Assembly (NCBI GenBank): GCA_009777735.1
Contig: WRLF01000014.1
Location: 19,917-83,916 of the forward strand
Length of the DNA stretch: 64,000 nt
Direction of reading: 5' to 3'
Source of the DNA: Treponema sp.
Lineage (GTDB): Bacteria > Spirochaetota > Spirochaetia > Treponematales > Breznakiellaceae
A model generated the notes under the pieces. It searched no databases and had not been told where the DNA came from. It worked only from the letters and a program-made list of their open reading frames with translations. The position numbers were made by a program, and so were the translations under genes. Of this stretch, positions 55,503 to 64,000 are shown piece after piece (position 1 is the stretch's first letter; each line of letters opens with the position of its first letter).

Positions 55503-57647
55503 GTGCAAAAAAAAAGTACGCAAAGACTTAATACCGCCCAAATACTCAATGATCTTCGGGATGGGGGCAGTGTTGCATTAAGGCTTGAACACTTTGAACC
55601 ACGGCAAGCACAGCTTGACCTGATGGAGCTTATCATCCGGTGTTTTAACGAGGATGCCATTGGCGCGGCTGAGGCAGGTACAGGGGTGGGGAAATCTTTT
55701 GCGTACCTTTTGCCTGCCATGCAATTTGCTCAGGCAACCGGCGAACGAGTGGTCGTATCTACGGCGACCATTACCTTGCAGCAGCAGCTTTTTGGCAAGG
55801 ACATCCCGTTGGTGCTTAACGCCACAAGTGCAAAAATAAAAGCGGCGCTCGTGAAAGGCAGGGGAAACTACCTGTGCCGCAGGCGGCTGGATGATGCATT
55901 GCGCGAGCCAGACTTGGCAGGAAGTGATGAGCAGGAACAACTTGACAGCATTGCCCGCTGGGCGGAAACCAGCAAGTTCGGGGGAAAGGATGAGCTTTCC
56001 TTTGCCCCTGCCGAAGCGGTATGGTCAAGGGTTTGTTCTGATGCAGATGTATGTATGGGTAAACAATGCCCCCTGCAAAGTTGTTGTTGCATAACGGTCG
56101 TCCGTAAGGAAGCTGCTGCAGCCCGAATTGTCGTGGTGAATCATCACTTACTTTTTGCAGACCTTGCAATAAAGCAAAGCGGCGCAGGTTTAGCAGTTCT
56201 GCCCCCTTATTCAAGAGTGATCATTGACGAAGCGCACACCATAGAAAACGCGGCAACATCGTTTTTCTCCAAAGAATTTAGCAAATTGGGAATCCTTCGG
56301 CAAGCGGGACGGCTGTACCGTAAACGCCGCCGTTTGCGCCGCGGCAGCGCAGGTAACAGTAGTGCTGCGGGATTACTGGTTCGCCTTTGCTCTCTGCTGC
56401 CTAATAACGATAAAAGACTGGAAGCATTATCTGCATTGCTTGACGATATTCGCAAGGCAGCGGAAGAACTTGACAGGGCAGCGTTGGAACTGTGCGGAAT
56501 CGAAGGGGTTTTCCGGTTTTCACCTGAAAGAGAAAACAAAGGTGCTGAGATTGCGCTATTCCCCATGCTCTCCTCACTTGAAAAAAAACTCAATGCCTTT
56601 ACCGAAAATGTGCGCGGCCTTTTTGATCTTCTGCCTGAAGATGTTGCTGAAGATGCCGCAGTCTGGGAAACGAGGGCCGTACTGCGCCGTTTTGAAGATA
56701 TTGCGGGGATCTGCACTGCTTTTACCGGATACCGGGAACGGCACAACGATGTTATGTGGATCGAACGGCGCGGAGCAACCGGCGGTGAGCCATGGACAGT
56801 GTTCACTAAAAGCCCGGTAGACCTTGCCGACAGCCTCAACAAAAGCCTTTTTTCACCTAACAAGACGGTAGTATGCGTTTCCGCCACGCTGGCGGTAAAC
56901 GGCAACTTTAGCTATTGGGCTACCCGTTGCGGTGCGTCCTGCGGTACTGATAATGTGAATAACCGCCCGCTGTTTACCGGCTGTTTTCCCTCGCCGTTTC
57001 CCTATGCCAATGCGGTACTGCTTGGTGTTCCTGCCGATGCTTCCTTGCCCGATGAGCCTAATTATCAGGATTTTATTAACCGGGCAGTTGGCGATCTTGC
57101 CTCAATTGCCGGGGGTTCCGCCCTGGTCCTGTTTACATCGTATCTGTCCCTGCGAAGCGCATGGGATGCCGCCCGGCCTGTATTGGAAGAACTGGGCATC
57201 CGCTGTCTCAGGCAGGGCGATGATGATCGTTCCCGGCTGCTGCAAACATTTCTCTCCGATACAAATTCGGTGCTGTTTGCTACCGATTCGTTTTGGGAAG
57301 GAGTTGACGCACCCGGTGATACCCTGCGTATGGTGATTATATGCCGCCTGCCGTTCAGGACACCAAATGATCCGGTATTTGAAGCCCGCTGCGAGGCGCT
57401 TGAAAAAATGGGCGGCAATGCCTTTATGGATATTTCCCTGCCCGGGGCTGTCATGAAATTTAAACAGGGTTTTGGGCGGCTGATGCGCCGGTCCAGCGAC
57501 CGGGGAGTGGTCGTTGTACTGGACGGGCGGCTGATTGCAAAAAAGTACGGGGCGCTTTTTTTACATGCGCTGCCGGAAACCCGAACAAGTTTTTCAGGCT
57601 TTTCCGGTATGCTGCGGGATGTTGAAAATTTCCTGTTTCCGGCTTAA
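55503..57647 (+). CDS. DinG/Rad3-like ATP-dependent DNA helicase
   Basis: 714 residues; GTG start. It has motif I AGTGVGKSFAYLLPA (about 58-72), Cys residues after it (YLCRRR, VCSDADVCMGKQCPLQSC) likely ligating a [4Fe-4S] cluster as in DinG and XPD, motif II VIIDEAHTIEN (about 240-250), and late motifs SFWEGVDAPGD and FGRLMRRSSDRG. These helicases act on single-stranded DNA or R-loops in repair. Its stop lies 2 bases before the convergent Rrf2-type gene. Confidence 0.88.
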   Translation: MQKKSTQRLNTAQILNDLRDGGSVALRLEHFEPRQAQLDLMELIIRCFNEDAIGAAEAGTGVGKSFAYLLPAMQFAQATGERVVVSTATITLQQQLFGKDIPLVLNATSAKIKAALVKGRGNYLCRRRLDDALREPDLAGSDEQEQLDSIARWAETSKFGGKDELSFAPAEAVWSRVCSDADVCMGKQCPLQSCCCITVVRKEAAAARIVVVNHHLLFADLAIKQSGAGLAVLPPYSRVIIDEAHTIENAATSFFSKEFSKLGILRQAGRLYRKRRRLRRGSAGNSSAAGLLVRLCSLLPNNDKRLEALSALLDDIRKAAEELDRAALELCGIEGVFRFSPERENKGAEIALFPMLSSLEKKLNAFTENVRGLFDLLPEDVAEDAAVWETRAVLRRFEDIAGICTAFTGYRERHNDVMWIERRGATGGEPWTVFTKSPVDLADSLNKSLFSPNKTVVCVSATLAVNGNFSYWATRCGASCGTDNVNNRPLFTGCFPSPFPYANAVLLGVPADASLPDEPNYQDFINRAVGDLASIAGGSALVLFTSYLSLRSAWDAARPVLEELGIRCLRQGDDDRSRLLQTFLSDTNSVLFATDSFWEGVDAPGDTLRMVIICRLPFRTPNDPVFEARCEALEKMGGNAFMDISLPGAVMKFKQGFGRLMRRSSDRGVVVVLDGRLIAKKYGALFLHALPETRTSFSGFSGMLRDVENFLFPA

Positions 57648-57649
57648 TT

Positions 57650-58087
57650 TTACGCGTTTATTCCGGCAGGAGGGTTAAATTCCTCGTTTTCCAATACTGT
57701 TTTTAGCGTCAGGCTTTCAAGATAGGTGCTGACCATGCCGGCAACAGAGTCAAAAACCTGATGACTAATGCACTCGCTTTGCCGCTCACATTCGTTGATG
57801 CTCCTGTCGCACGGTAAAACCGTCATTTCTTCACCGGCTGCATCAAATATTTCCCTGACAGTAATGGAATCGATTGGGCGGGCAAAGGAAAAACCGCCTC
57901 CCGGCCCCCGGACTGATTGCACAATGCCTGCTTTTCTCAGCTTGAAAAAAATCTGTTCCAAAAACATCGATGAAATGTCTTCTGCTTCGGATAGCTCGTT
58001 GATGGAAATATTTTCATCGTCTTTTCCCATTTGCGCAAGGGCAAGTGTTGCGCGTAAAGCGTAGCGTCCTTTTGTGGTAATCCTCAT
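57650..58087 (-). CDS. Rrf2-family iron-sulfur regulator (IscR-like)
   Basis: 145 residues with an N-terminal winged helix (FLEQIFFKLRKAGIVQSVRGPGGGF) and the [2Fe-2S] ligand pattern Cys93, Cys100, Cys106 and His109 (spacing x6-x5-x2; in IscR it is x5-x5-x2). It probably senses iron-sulfur status or redox. No isc or suf genes are next to it. A half-site resembling the IscR motif lies upstream. Confidence 0.85.
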   Translation of the reverse strand: MRITTKGRYALRATLALAQMGKDDENISINELSEAEDISSMFLEQIFFKLRKAGIVQSVRGPGGGFSFARPIDSITVREIFDAAGEEMTVLPCDRSINECERQSECISHQVFDSVAGMVSTYLESLTLKTVLENEEFNPPAGINA

Positions 58088-58120
58088 GGAATGACCTCCT
58101 GCAGGTGCTGAATGTAACCT

Positions 58121-58161
58121 ATCTTGACTAAAATTATAATGTAATAATGTATTTTTGAAAA
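58121..58161 (-). promoter_or_regulatory. Promoter and possible Rrf2 operator half-site
   Basis: Minus strand: TTTTCA at 58156-58161 and TATAAT at 58133-58138, spacing 17. On the plus strand ATCTTGACTAAAATTA (58121-58136) resembles half of the IscR-type palindrome (ATACTTGACTAAATTA-like). Confidence 0.45.
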
Positions 58162-58199
58162 GGGGAGGAATTACCCCCTATCTTTCCCCTTTTTCTTTT
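58158..58199 (+). terminator. Hairpin with T-rich tail upstream of the uracil phosphoribosyltransferase gene
   Basis: AAAAGGGGA (58158-58166) pairs with TCCCCTTTT (58185-58193), then T-rich sequence. It could end or attenuate plus-strand transcripts entering from upstream. Its relation to the gene promoter at 58206 is not clear. Confidence 0.45.
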
Positions 58200-58205
58200 T
58201 CATTA

Positions 58206-58211
58206 TATAAT
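58206..58211 (+). promoter_or_regulatory. -10 element directly before the uracil phosphoribosyltransferase gene
   Basis: A perfect TATAAT whose last base lies 6 bases before the ATG at 58218; the -35 is weak (TTTCCC, 17 bases away). The transcript would be leaderless. Confidence 0.5.
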
Positions 58212-58217
58212 CTATCA

Positions 58218-59285
58218 ATGGGTAAAGTCATTCTCAAGGCAAAAGATCTCGACGGATATTTCAGCGCGGCGGACAAGGACTGTCTTGACCGGATGGACAG
58301 CGCTTACAGGGAAATAATGCAGTCTTTTTCCCGGCTTGACTCTAATATTCCGGCGGAACGGCAGAAGGGCGAAGAAAACCTTATTTCGCTGTACAACAGG
58401 ATGGGTGTAATAATGCAGGATATTTGCCGTCAGGCGCCGAATCTCCATGTGTATACCTTCCTCAGCCCGCAGGAAAGCCACCCGGAAGCATCACGGCTCA
58501 TAGCAAAACTACGGGATGTGCGGACGGGAAATCAGGAATTTGTTTATTATATTCAACGGGCATACGAAATGCTGTTCAAACTGGCCTGGGGGGGCAGCAC
58601 GAGCACAGATAAAAACTATCTTCTGGTTAAAACACCCGTTACGAATCCGGTACAGAATTATGCGGTACACAAGATCACAAATATTGACAGTAAAATCGAA
58701 AATACGGTCATGTGCGTAATGCTGCGCGGTGCGCTTTTACCTTCGATGATCATGAGTAAGGAAATTCAGGAGTATTCATCGCATGGTTATGTTACCCCCT
58801 TTGCCCTTTTCAGGATACAGCGCGATGATCATAAAAAAGAACACAGCATGGAATATATTCTGGATTTGGATCGCTCGTTCTTCACTCCCGAAACGCTGGA
58901 TGGCAAGGATCTGGTATTTGCCGATCCCATGAATGCCACAGGCGGAAGCCTGGTAACTATCGTTAATTATCTGGTCAGCATCGGGATCAAACCTAAATCA
59001 ATACTGTTTTTTAATGCCATATCAGCGTTAAAAGGAGCTTTGCGCGTTGTCCGTGCTCTGGAAAACTGCAAAGTTTACACTCTCTGGATGGATCCCGTCC
59101 TCAACGATCAGGCATATATTTTACCAGGTCTTGGCGATGCAGGTGATCGGATAAACGGCAAGGATGGCGATTATCTTCCGAGAAACATCATCCAGCTTAT
59201 TGCGGACTTTGGCGATACTATCGCCCGTCTGTACCGTTCCCAGCTGCGGGAAATCGAAAATACGGTTCTTAACACAGGAAAATGA
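58218..59285 (+). CDS. upp: Uracil phosphoribosyltransferase with long N-terminal extension
   Basis: The ATG at 58218 ([11 protein letters not shown]) is chosen because it lies just after the -10 hexamer and begins the conserved protein; 355 residues. The C-terminal two-thirds is a [14 protein letters not shown], then the PRPP-binding loop [11 protein letters not shown] (Asp236 to Val246) and [21 protein letters not shown]. It makes UMP from uracil and PRPP (salvage). Typical UPRTs have about 210 residues, so the first ~140 residues ([15 protein letters not shown] and on) are an extra domain without recognised match. The gene overlaps the TPR lipoprotein as ATGA. Confidence 0.88.
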   Translation: MGKVILKAKDLDGYFSAADKDCLDRMDSAYREIMQSFSRLDSNIPAERQKGEENLISLYNRMGVIMQDICRQAPNLHVYTFLSPQESHPEASRLIAKLRDVRTGNQEFVYYIQRAYEMLFKLAWGGSTSTDKNYLLVKTPVTNPVQNYAVHKITNIDSKIENTVMCVMLRGALLPSMIMSKEIQEYSSHGYVTPFALFRIQRDDHKKEHSMEYILDLDRSFFTPETLDGKDLVFADPMNATGGSLVTIVNYLVSIGIKPKSILFFNAISALKGALRVVRALENCKVYTLWMDPVLNDQAYILPGLGDAGDRINGKDGDYLPRNIIQLIADFGDTIARLYRSQLREIENTVLNTGK

Positions 59286-60295
59286 TGCAGTATCGTTCTG
59301 TAATATTTTTGTTAACAATGTTTTTACTTTTATCTCCTGGATTGTCTTTTATGGGCTGTGCGAGCAGAGGAGCAATTTCAGCCGAAGAATACTTTGCCAT
59401 TGGCATGGCATATTTTGATATGGGCAGATATGCCGAGGCGGAGCTATGGCTGAACCGGGCGAGAGCCAGAGACAGAACCATGAACGCGTCCGAATACAAT
59501 CTGGGGCGCATTGCCTTTGAAACCGGACGTTTTGATGATGCCATTAAACAATTTGAATCGATCATCAAGCGTGATCCTGACAATGTTCTGGCGCTTAGGG
59601 CTGCCGCTTATACCGAAATACGGAGAGGGGAAATCGAAAAAGCCGCTGCCTGGTACGCCAGGCTGCTGGAACTTGTTCCCGAAAGCGCAGACGACGGCTA
59701 TAACCACGCCCTGGTATTATTTGCCATGGAAAAATATGCCGAAGCGGAAGATGTACTGCAGAATTATGAATTTGCCCTTTTGGAAAACGCCGATGTTCTG
59801 TTGCTTTTTGCCCGCATCCAGAAAGAACAGGGCAAACCGGAAGCGATAGATACCTATGCGTCGTGGCTCAATAATAATACCGATGTAAAAGTTCGTTTTG
59901 AATACGGTCAGGTGCTTGAAAGCCATGACATGTTTGCCCGTGCACTGGAAGAATACCATGAAGCGCTCGTCGCTCTTGCCGATACCAGCAGAGATCCATC
60001 AAGGCCGGAAGTCCGTTTTGCCATAGCCCGCGTACTCCTCGTTGCCGAAAGCGATAAACCCGACGGGGTTGCCGAACTGAGGGAAGCGGTAGCCGGCGGC
60101 TTTGATGACGTAGACGCTATAGCACTGCTTCTTGACGACAGACGTATAAGCGCCGTAAACAGGGAAGATATACGGACAATTCATACCGAAGTTTTACGCG
60201 CAGTCGAAGCAGTCGGTTCCGTTGAAGAACCGGAGGTTGAAACTGATCCGGACGAACCGGATGATTATTCGGAAACGGAAGGAACAACTCAATGA
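59282..60295 (+). CDS. TPR-repeat lipoprotein
   Basis: 337 residues; signal with lipobox SFMGC and then TPR repeats from about residue 35 to 250 ([61 protein letters not shown]). An acidic Glu/Asp/Pro-rich tail ends it ([20 protein letters not shown]). It overlaps the UPRT gene by 4 bases and the DUF503 gene by 4. A scaffolding role is likely. Confidence 0.8.
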   Translation: MMQYRSVIFLLTMFLLLSPGLSFMGCASRGAISAEEYFAIGMAYFDMGRYAEAELWLNRARARDRTMNASEYNLGRIAFETGRFDDAIKQFESIIKRDPDNVLALRAAAYTEIRRGEIEKAAAWYARLLELVPESADDGYNHALVLFAMEKYAEAEDVLQNYEFALLENADVLLLFARIQKEQGKPEAIDTYASWLNNNTDVKVRFEYGQVLESHDMFARALEEYHEALVALADTSRDPSRPEVRFAIARVLLVAESDKPDGVAELREAVAGGFDDVDAIALLLDDRRISAVNREDIRTIHTEVLRAVEAVGSVEEPEVETDPDEPDDYSETEGTTQ

Positions 60296-60579
60296 TTGTT
60301 TCTATGATTCAGATAATACTGGAAATCCCCGATATTAGCAGTATTAAGGAAAAACGACGTGTAGTCCGATCGGTAAAGGATAAGTTACAACGCCGTTTTC
60401 ATATAAGTGCTGCCGAGGTTGATTTACATGATTCCCTTACTTTTGCCCAGATTGGCGGCGCTCTTGTATCCAATTCCCGGGTATTTGGCGAGTCGGTGCT
60501 GCACAAGGCGTTTACCATGATAGAAAATGAAATTCCTGTTCGTGTGCAGGACATAAGCATTCATTCGGAGGAATTTTAG
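60292..60579 (+). CDS. DUF503 family protein (YlxP-like)
   Basis: 95 residues with the DUF503 pattern: IILEIPDISSIKEKRRVVRSVKDKL at the start and LTFAQIGGALVSNSRVFGESVLHKA. In other bacteria such genes lie near rbfA and are implicated in ribosome assembly, with little known. ATGA overlap with the preceding gene; one-base overlap with the next. Confidence 0.85.
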   Translation: MIVSMIQIILEIPDISSIKEKRRVVRSVKDKLQRRFHISAAEVDLHDSLTFAQIGGALVSNSRVFGESVLHKAFTMIENEIPVRVQDISIHSEEF

Positions 60580-61220
60580 TGAAATTCGGCACATTGATTT
60601 TACTTTGTCTTGCGGTGTTAGGATTAAATTCCTGCCTTGGCGTTTCGGCGGACATCAGCATCCGGGCAAACGGCTCGGGACAGATCGTACTGGAGTACCG
60701 GGTTTCCCAGGCGCTTGAATCCATGGGAAGGCTGGACGGCAATGAACGCTGGCCGGCAATTCCCGTCGGCAGGGATGATTTTGAACGAGGGGTTGCGAGA
60801 ATCCCCGGCCTGAGACTTTCCGGTTTTTCTGCAAGAGATGTTAGCGGCGCAGGCGGCGGCAGGGATCTTTTAACCAGGGTAACGCTGGATTTTCAGGACA
60901 TTCCTGCCCTGTTGTCATTTCTTGGCGGTGCCGGAGACAGTGCATCACATACAGTTGAAAACGGCAGCAATGTGCTGCGGCTTGTATTGGCAGTCCCTTC
61001 ATCCCTTAATGCGGATCTTGTTTCCCTATTGCGTGAAGTTTCTGACGGATATGAGATTGGCATCGGTTTGAGTGTTCCGCGGAATGCAAGCCTGGCCGTT
61101 CTTCCGTCTGATGTTTCTGCCTCAAGGGTTGTTTCCCACGGAAGGAGGGTCTCTTTCACCATAGGCCTTGCCGATATGCTTGATCTTCGGGAAGAGCTTA
61201 CATTGGAATTCAGGTGGTAG
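60579..61220 (+). CDS. Lipoprotein of unknown function
   Basis: 213 residues; GTG start in the overlap with DUF503 and a CGGAGGA site before it. Lipobox GLNSC. The mature part is beta-rich (ADISIRANGSGQIVLEYRV; LLTRVTLDFQDIPALLSFLG; RRVSFTIGLADML), similar to other spirochaete lipoproteins that I cannot place. Confidence 0.7.
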   Translation: MKFGTLILLCLAVLGLNSCLGVSADISIRANGSGQIVLEYRVSQALESMGRLDGNERWPAIPVGRDDFERGVARIPGLRLSGFSARDVSGAGGGRDLLTRVTLDFQDIPALLSFLGGAGDSASHTVENGSNVLRLVLAVPSSLNADLVSLLREVSDGYEIGIGLSVPRNASLAVLPSDVSASRVVSHGRRVSFTIGLADMLDLREELTLEFRW

Positions 61221-61288
61221 AGTACAAGGTACGCTAAATAATGGCACCGCGTCAGGTTAAGGAAATGAGAGTGAAGGAGCAATTGGTT

Positions 61289-61990
61289 ATGAGTACTGAA
61301 AAACAACAAGGCTCGATGCGTTTTCGGAATAAATGGCGGCTTATTTCTTTTTACTTTTTACTTTTTACTTTTTTCACTTGTCTGCTGGTTTCCTGTTCGC
61401 GGACAGAGCCGAGAATACCGTTTGGTTTTATTGAGTTAGTGTATTATCAGGACAGCGGCAGACCACTTGAACGTTTTTCATTTTTTATTATTGCCGAAGA
61501 TGATGACGGTATAGAAAATCTTGGTGATTTATATTTGTATAATGATTATGAACAACTGCGATGGCATATTGCAAGTGATGAGTGGGTCACATATACCGAA
61601 AGCGGGAGAACATGGATCGGAACACGGAGTATCACAAACAACGAGAATGATATTCTTCCCAGAGGGCAATACCGGGCAGTTTTACTGAACAAAGGCGGAG
61701 AAAAAGCCGAACGGCATTTTTCGTTTGATGCTCCCGAACAGCCGCGTTTGCCTTTTCCATCCCTTGAAATAGACCAGGGACGGTATACGATTAATTCTTT
61801 ATATGCGGTAAACAGGCTTGTTTGTTATGATCTATCGGGCAATTATATTCAAACTATTACACTGGGTAACCTGAGCGGTTCCATTGCCGAACTGGGGATT
61901 TCTCCCAACGCGCGGACTGCAGCGCTCTGGGCACAGGATTCCCTATACTCTACCTCAGCTTTTACCAATGTCCAACAAATTCAACAGTAG
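61289..61990 (+). CDS. Lipoprotein with extended N-terminus, function unknown
   Basis: The ATG at 61289 with GAAGGAG 9 bases before gives 233 residues; another at 61316 is possible. A signal (FYFLLFTFFTCLLVSC) with lipobox LLVSC. Mature part has IELVYYQDSGRPLERFSFFI and AVNRLVCYDLSGNYIQTI, beta-rich. The signal is encoded by a simple TTTTTAC-type repeat. Overlaps trmB by 23 bases. Confidence 0.65.
   Translation: MSTEKQQGSMRFRNKWRLISFYFLLFTFFTCLLVSCSRTEPRIPFGFIELVYYQDSGRPLERFSFFIIAEDDDGIENLGDLYLYNDYEQLRWHIASDEWVTYTESGRTWIGTRSITNNENDILPRGQYRAVLLNKGGEKAERHFSFDAPEQPRLPFPSLEIDQGRYTINSLYAVNRLVCYDLSGNYIQTITLGNLSGSIAELGISPNARTAALWAQDSLYSTSAFTNVQQIQQ
61346..61378. repeat. TTTTTAC simple repeat encoding a signal-peptide core
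   Basis: Three copies of TTTTTAC in a row, with similar flanks. A purine-rich relative of this element appears at the end of the methyltransferase gene (30310-30345) and near 30405-30437. Confidence 0.5.
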
Positions 61991-62669
61991 GGGAAAAAGT
62001 TATGTTCTGCGTGCCGGGCGGGCAACCCCGGCTCAGATACGTTCATATAATTCCCTGGCAGGGCAGTTTCTTGTCCCTTATGAAAAAAGTGAAATAAATA
62101 TTAGAAATATATTTGTGAATGATTACCCTGTCATTGTTGAAATCGGGTTTGGAATGGGCGCCGCAACTGCTGAAATTGCCGCAAATTTTCCTCATAACAA
62201 TTATCTTGGCATTGAGGTACATAAACCGGGTATAGGGAAACTCCTGTGGGAAATCGAACACCGGCAGCTTTCCAATGTAAAGATCATTGAACATGATGCG
62301 GTTGAAGTATTTGAAAACATGATTCCTCATTGTTCACTGGATGGGATACACATTTTTTTCCCCGACCCCTGGCCAAAAAAACGCCACCACAAGCGGCGGC
62401 TTATACAACGGCCCTTCACCAACACCCTTGCCGCAAAACTGAAACCCGGCGGGTATCTGTACATGGTCACCGATTGGGAGGATTATGGCTCTTGGGCGCT
62501 GGCGGAATTATCCATGACAGAAGGGTTGATCAATTCATGTGATGGTTTTGCCGCGCCGCAGGAATGGCGCCCCCGCACACGTTTTGAAGTAAAAGGGCTG
62601 GAAAAAAATCACAAAGTAAAAGAATTGTTTTTTTTGCATTCCACTGCTCTTACATCCATAGTACAATGA
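61968..62669 (+). CDS. trmB: tRNA (guanine-46-N7)-methyltransferase
   Basis: Start chosen at ATG 61968 (MSNKFNSRGKSYV), 233 residues; longer frames read through the preceding gene. It has VIVEIGFGMGAATAE (SAM-binding), GIEVHKPGIGKLL, and the conserved IFFPDPWPKKRHHKRRL motif of TrmB. It methylates G46 of tRNA. Overlap with the previous gene suggests coupled translation. Confidence 0.93.
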   Translation: MSNKFNSRGKSYVLRAGRATPAQIRSYNSLAGQFLVPYEKSEINIRNIFVNDYPVIVEIGFGMGAATAEIAANFPHNNYLGIEVHKPGIGKLLWEIEHRQLSNVKIIEHDAVEVFENMIPHCSLDGIHIFFPDPWPKKRHHKRRLIQRPFTNTLAAKLKPGGYLYMVTDWEDYGSWALAELSMTEGLINSCDGFAAPQEWRPRTRFEVKGLEKNHKVKELFFLHSTALTSIVQ

Positions 62670-62673
62670 AAAC

Positions 62674-63657
62674 ATGAAAGAAAAGCTAAACTGGGCGTTG
62701 GTGGGAACCGGCGGCATTACCGGCAGATTTTTTGAAGGATTATGTGCTGGCGGTGGGAATGCTATAGCTGTTGTTTCCCGTAACCGGGAAAGGGCGCAAG
62801 GATTTGCCGCTGATAAAGACATCGGCAAAGCTTACGGCAATTATGATCAGATGCTGGAAGACCCGGCAGTTCATGTTGTGTACATCGGTACTCCGCATAG
62901 TACCCACAAGGATTTGACTGTCAGGGCTTTAAGGGCAGGGAAAGCGGTGTTATGCGAAAAACCATGCGCCATTAATGCCGAAGAACTGCGGGAAATGATC
63001 GGCGCTGCCCGCGAAAACAACTGCTTTTTTATGGAAGCCATGTGGACCCGTTATCTTCCGCCTTTAGTGAAAGTCCGGGAATGGCTTTCTCAGGGTTTGA
63101 TCGGGGATGTAAAAATAATACAGGCCAATTTTGGTGTTAACGCAGAATTTAATCCGGAAAACCGGCTTTTCGATATTAATCTGGGAGGCGGAGCCTTATT
63201 GGATTTGGGCATTTATCCCCTTTCGCTTATTTCCATGGTTTTCGAAGGGCAAAAGCCGCAGGACATCAAATCACAGGTTTTTCTTGGTGAAACCGGGGTT
63301 GATGAATCAACTTCGGCGCTTCTCTCCTATGGCGGATTCCGGATTGCCTTCGCTACTGCCGCAATTCGCACCCAACTGGTAAATGACGCATGGATTTACG
63401 GAACAAAAGGCAGGATACATATTCCCGATTTTGTATGGGCGCGTACCGCTAACCTGTTATTGGATGGCGAAAATGAACATCATTATTGTCCTGAGTTTAT
63501 TTCCAATGGCTATAATTATGAAGCCGATGAAGTAATGCAATGCATCAGGGCAGGGAAAACCGAAAGCTCAATAATGACATGGGAAGAATCTTTGACGATC
63601 ATGGAGACCATGGATACCATTCGGGCGCAGGGAAATTTTCGGTACCCGTGCGAATAA
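62674..63657 (+). CDS. Gfo/Idh/MocA-family oxidoreductase
   Basis: 327 residues. NAD(P)-binding LVGTGGITGRFFEGL at the start, then AVLCEKPCAIN with the family's EKP motif, and FMEAMWTRYLP. The C-terminal domain is of the Gfo/Idh/MocA type. These enzymes oxidise or epimerise sugars and inositols; the substrate is not clear. Four bases after trmB. Confidence 0.88.
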   Translation: MKEKLNWALVGTGGITGRFFEGLCAGGGNAIAVVSRNRERAQGFAADKDIGKAYGNYDQMLEDPAVHVVYIGTPHSTHKDLTVRALRAGKAVLCEKPCAINAEELREMIGAARENNCFFMEAMWTRYLPPLVKVREWLSQGLIGDVKIIQANFGVNAEFNPENRLFDINLGGGALLDLGIYPLSLISMVFEGQKPQDIKSQVFLGETGVDESTSALLSYGGFRIAFATAAIRTQLVNDAWIYGTKGRIHIPDFVWARTANLLLDGENEHHYCPEFISNGYNYEADEVMQCIRAGKTESSIMTWEESLTIMETMDTIRAQGNFRYPCE

Positions 63658-64000
63658 AAGGCTCTGCGTCAGAGGATGTATCAAAAGACTTTCCATCTGG
63701 GGCGCGGATAGCCATTGTGTATATTGCAGCTCAAGACAGAAGTACAACGGAATTTTTTACCGGTGAACTTGAACATATTTTACGAAGACTTGGCTATACT
63801 ATTATCGACCGGTCCGAACTGGACAGAGTGCGGGCTGAACAGCAGTTTGGTTTATCCGGCGAAGTTGATGATGATACCGCCGCAAGCATTGGGCATATTG
63901 CCGGAGCGAGTGTAGTAATTACCGGCAGAATTGACGGCGAAGGGAATTTCCGCCGGTTACGTTTAAGGGCATTGGACACAACATCGGCGCAAGTGGTTGG
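63648..64000 (+). CDS. CsgG/LpoB-like protein (3' partial, window edge)
   Basis: The frame is open from a GTG at 63648, which overlaps the oxidoreductase stop, to the right edge. The product has ARIAIVYIAAQDRSTTEFFT, ELEHILRRLGYTIIDRSELD, and ASIGHIAGASVVITGRIDGE with LRLRALDTTSAQV. It matches, position for position, the C-terminal domain of the lipoprotein at 35664. No signal peptide is seen, so this copy may begin further upstream or be cytosolic. Confidence 0.6.
   Translation, partial: MRIKGSASEDVSKDFPSGARIAIVYIAAQDRSTTEFFTGELEHILRRLGYTIIDRSELDRVRAEQQFGLSGEVDDDTAASIGHIAGASVVITGRIDGEGNFRRLRLRALDTTSAQVV

Noticed and set aside
1..64000. tRNA genes, CRISPR arrays, insertion sequences, prophage genes
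   Set aside because: No cloverleaf with a TTCRA arm, no regular repeat-spacer array, no transposase or phage structural motif was seen in reading both strands.

Overview
The window reads as one contiguous piece of a free-living or gut-associated spirochaete chromosome, most likely from the Treponema group. The reasons are the mltG-dnaG-rpoD-zinc ribbon protein-rnpB gene order, which I remember from treponemes, the many small lipoproteins with relaxed lipoboxes, the repeat-rich cell-surface lipoprotein and glycosidase at the left end, and the abundance of ATGA-type gene overlaps. No phage, insertion sequence, CRISPR array or tRNA gene was found. Assignments rest on reading motifs, not on searches.

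Layout. 1-5032: a partial secreted GH30 glycosidase with Ig-like domains and a repeat-containing lipoprotein. 5056-8199: a PHP phosphoesterase, an XRE-cupin regulator and an acyl-CoA ligase behind a promoter whose long 19-base spacer holds a centred dyad. 8207-9528: a tiny lipoprotein overlapping a SPASM radical SAM enzyme, the best candidate here for an uncharacterised modification system. 9523-12700: a coiled-coil lipoprotein, a second PHP protein, a CAP-domain lipoprotein and an unknown two-gene unit. 12785-19570 (minus): a full phosphate module pstSCAB-phoU-phoB-phoR with a Pho-box-like repeat. 19675-22962: a large DUF5107-TPR protein, divergent from pstS. 23010-27071: a Rex operator and promoter, then rex-serC-serA and a membrane-anchored lytic transglycosylase. 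27073-31659: a beta-propeller-like protein, a degenerate M23 protein, a methyltransferase, a zinc ribbon protein and a SPOR protein. 31693-35014: an ECF transporter (T, A, A, S). 35043-37381: three lipoproteins. 37417-41285: a sodium/solute symporter, a YibE/F protein and an orphan OppF-like ATPase. 41334-47242 (minus): a 1609-residue hybrid sensor kinase with an HD-GYP response regulator. 47298-54480: YkgJ-mltG-dnaG-rpoD-zinc ribbon protein-rnpB-hypothetical. 54480-64000: an AmmeMemoRadiSam-type radical SAM enzyme, a DinG-like helicase, an Rrf2/IscR-like regulator, an extended uracil phosphoribosyltransferase, TPR and other lipoproteins, a DUF503 protein, trmB, an oxidoreductase and a partial CsgG-like gene.

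How it works together. Phosphate uptake and signalling form one operon. Serine synthesis sits behind what looks like a NADH-responsive Rex autoregulatory site. The replication/transcription genes form the classical macromolecular-synthesis cluster, with RNase P RNA directly behind. Several genes have a -10 hexamer only 6-13 bases before the start codon and no Shine-Dalgarno, which suggests leaderless or near-leaderless mRNAs.

Most notable: the lipoprotein/radical SAM pair (8266-9505), a perfect 17-bp palindrome apparently inserted in frame in the acyl-CoA ligase (7686-7729), the Rex operator (23048-23065), the MerR-style promoter (5056-5086) and the recurring leaderless architecture.
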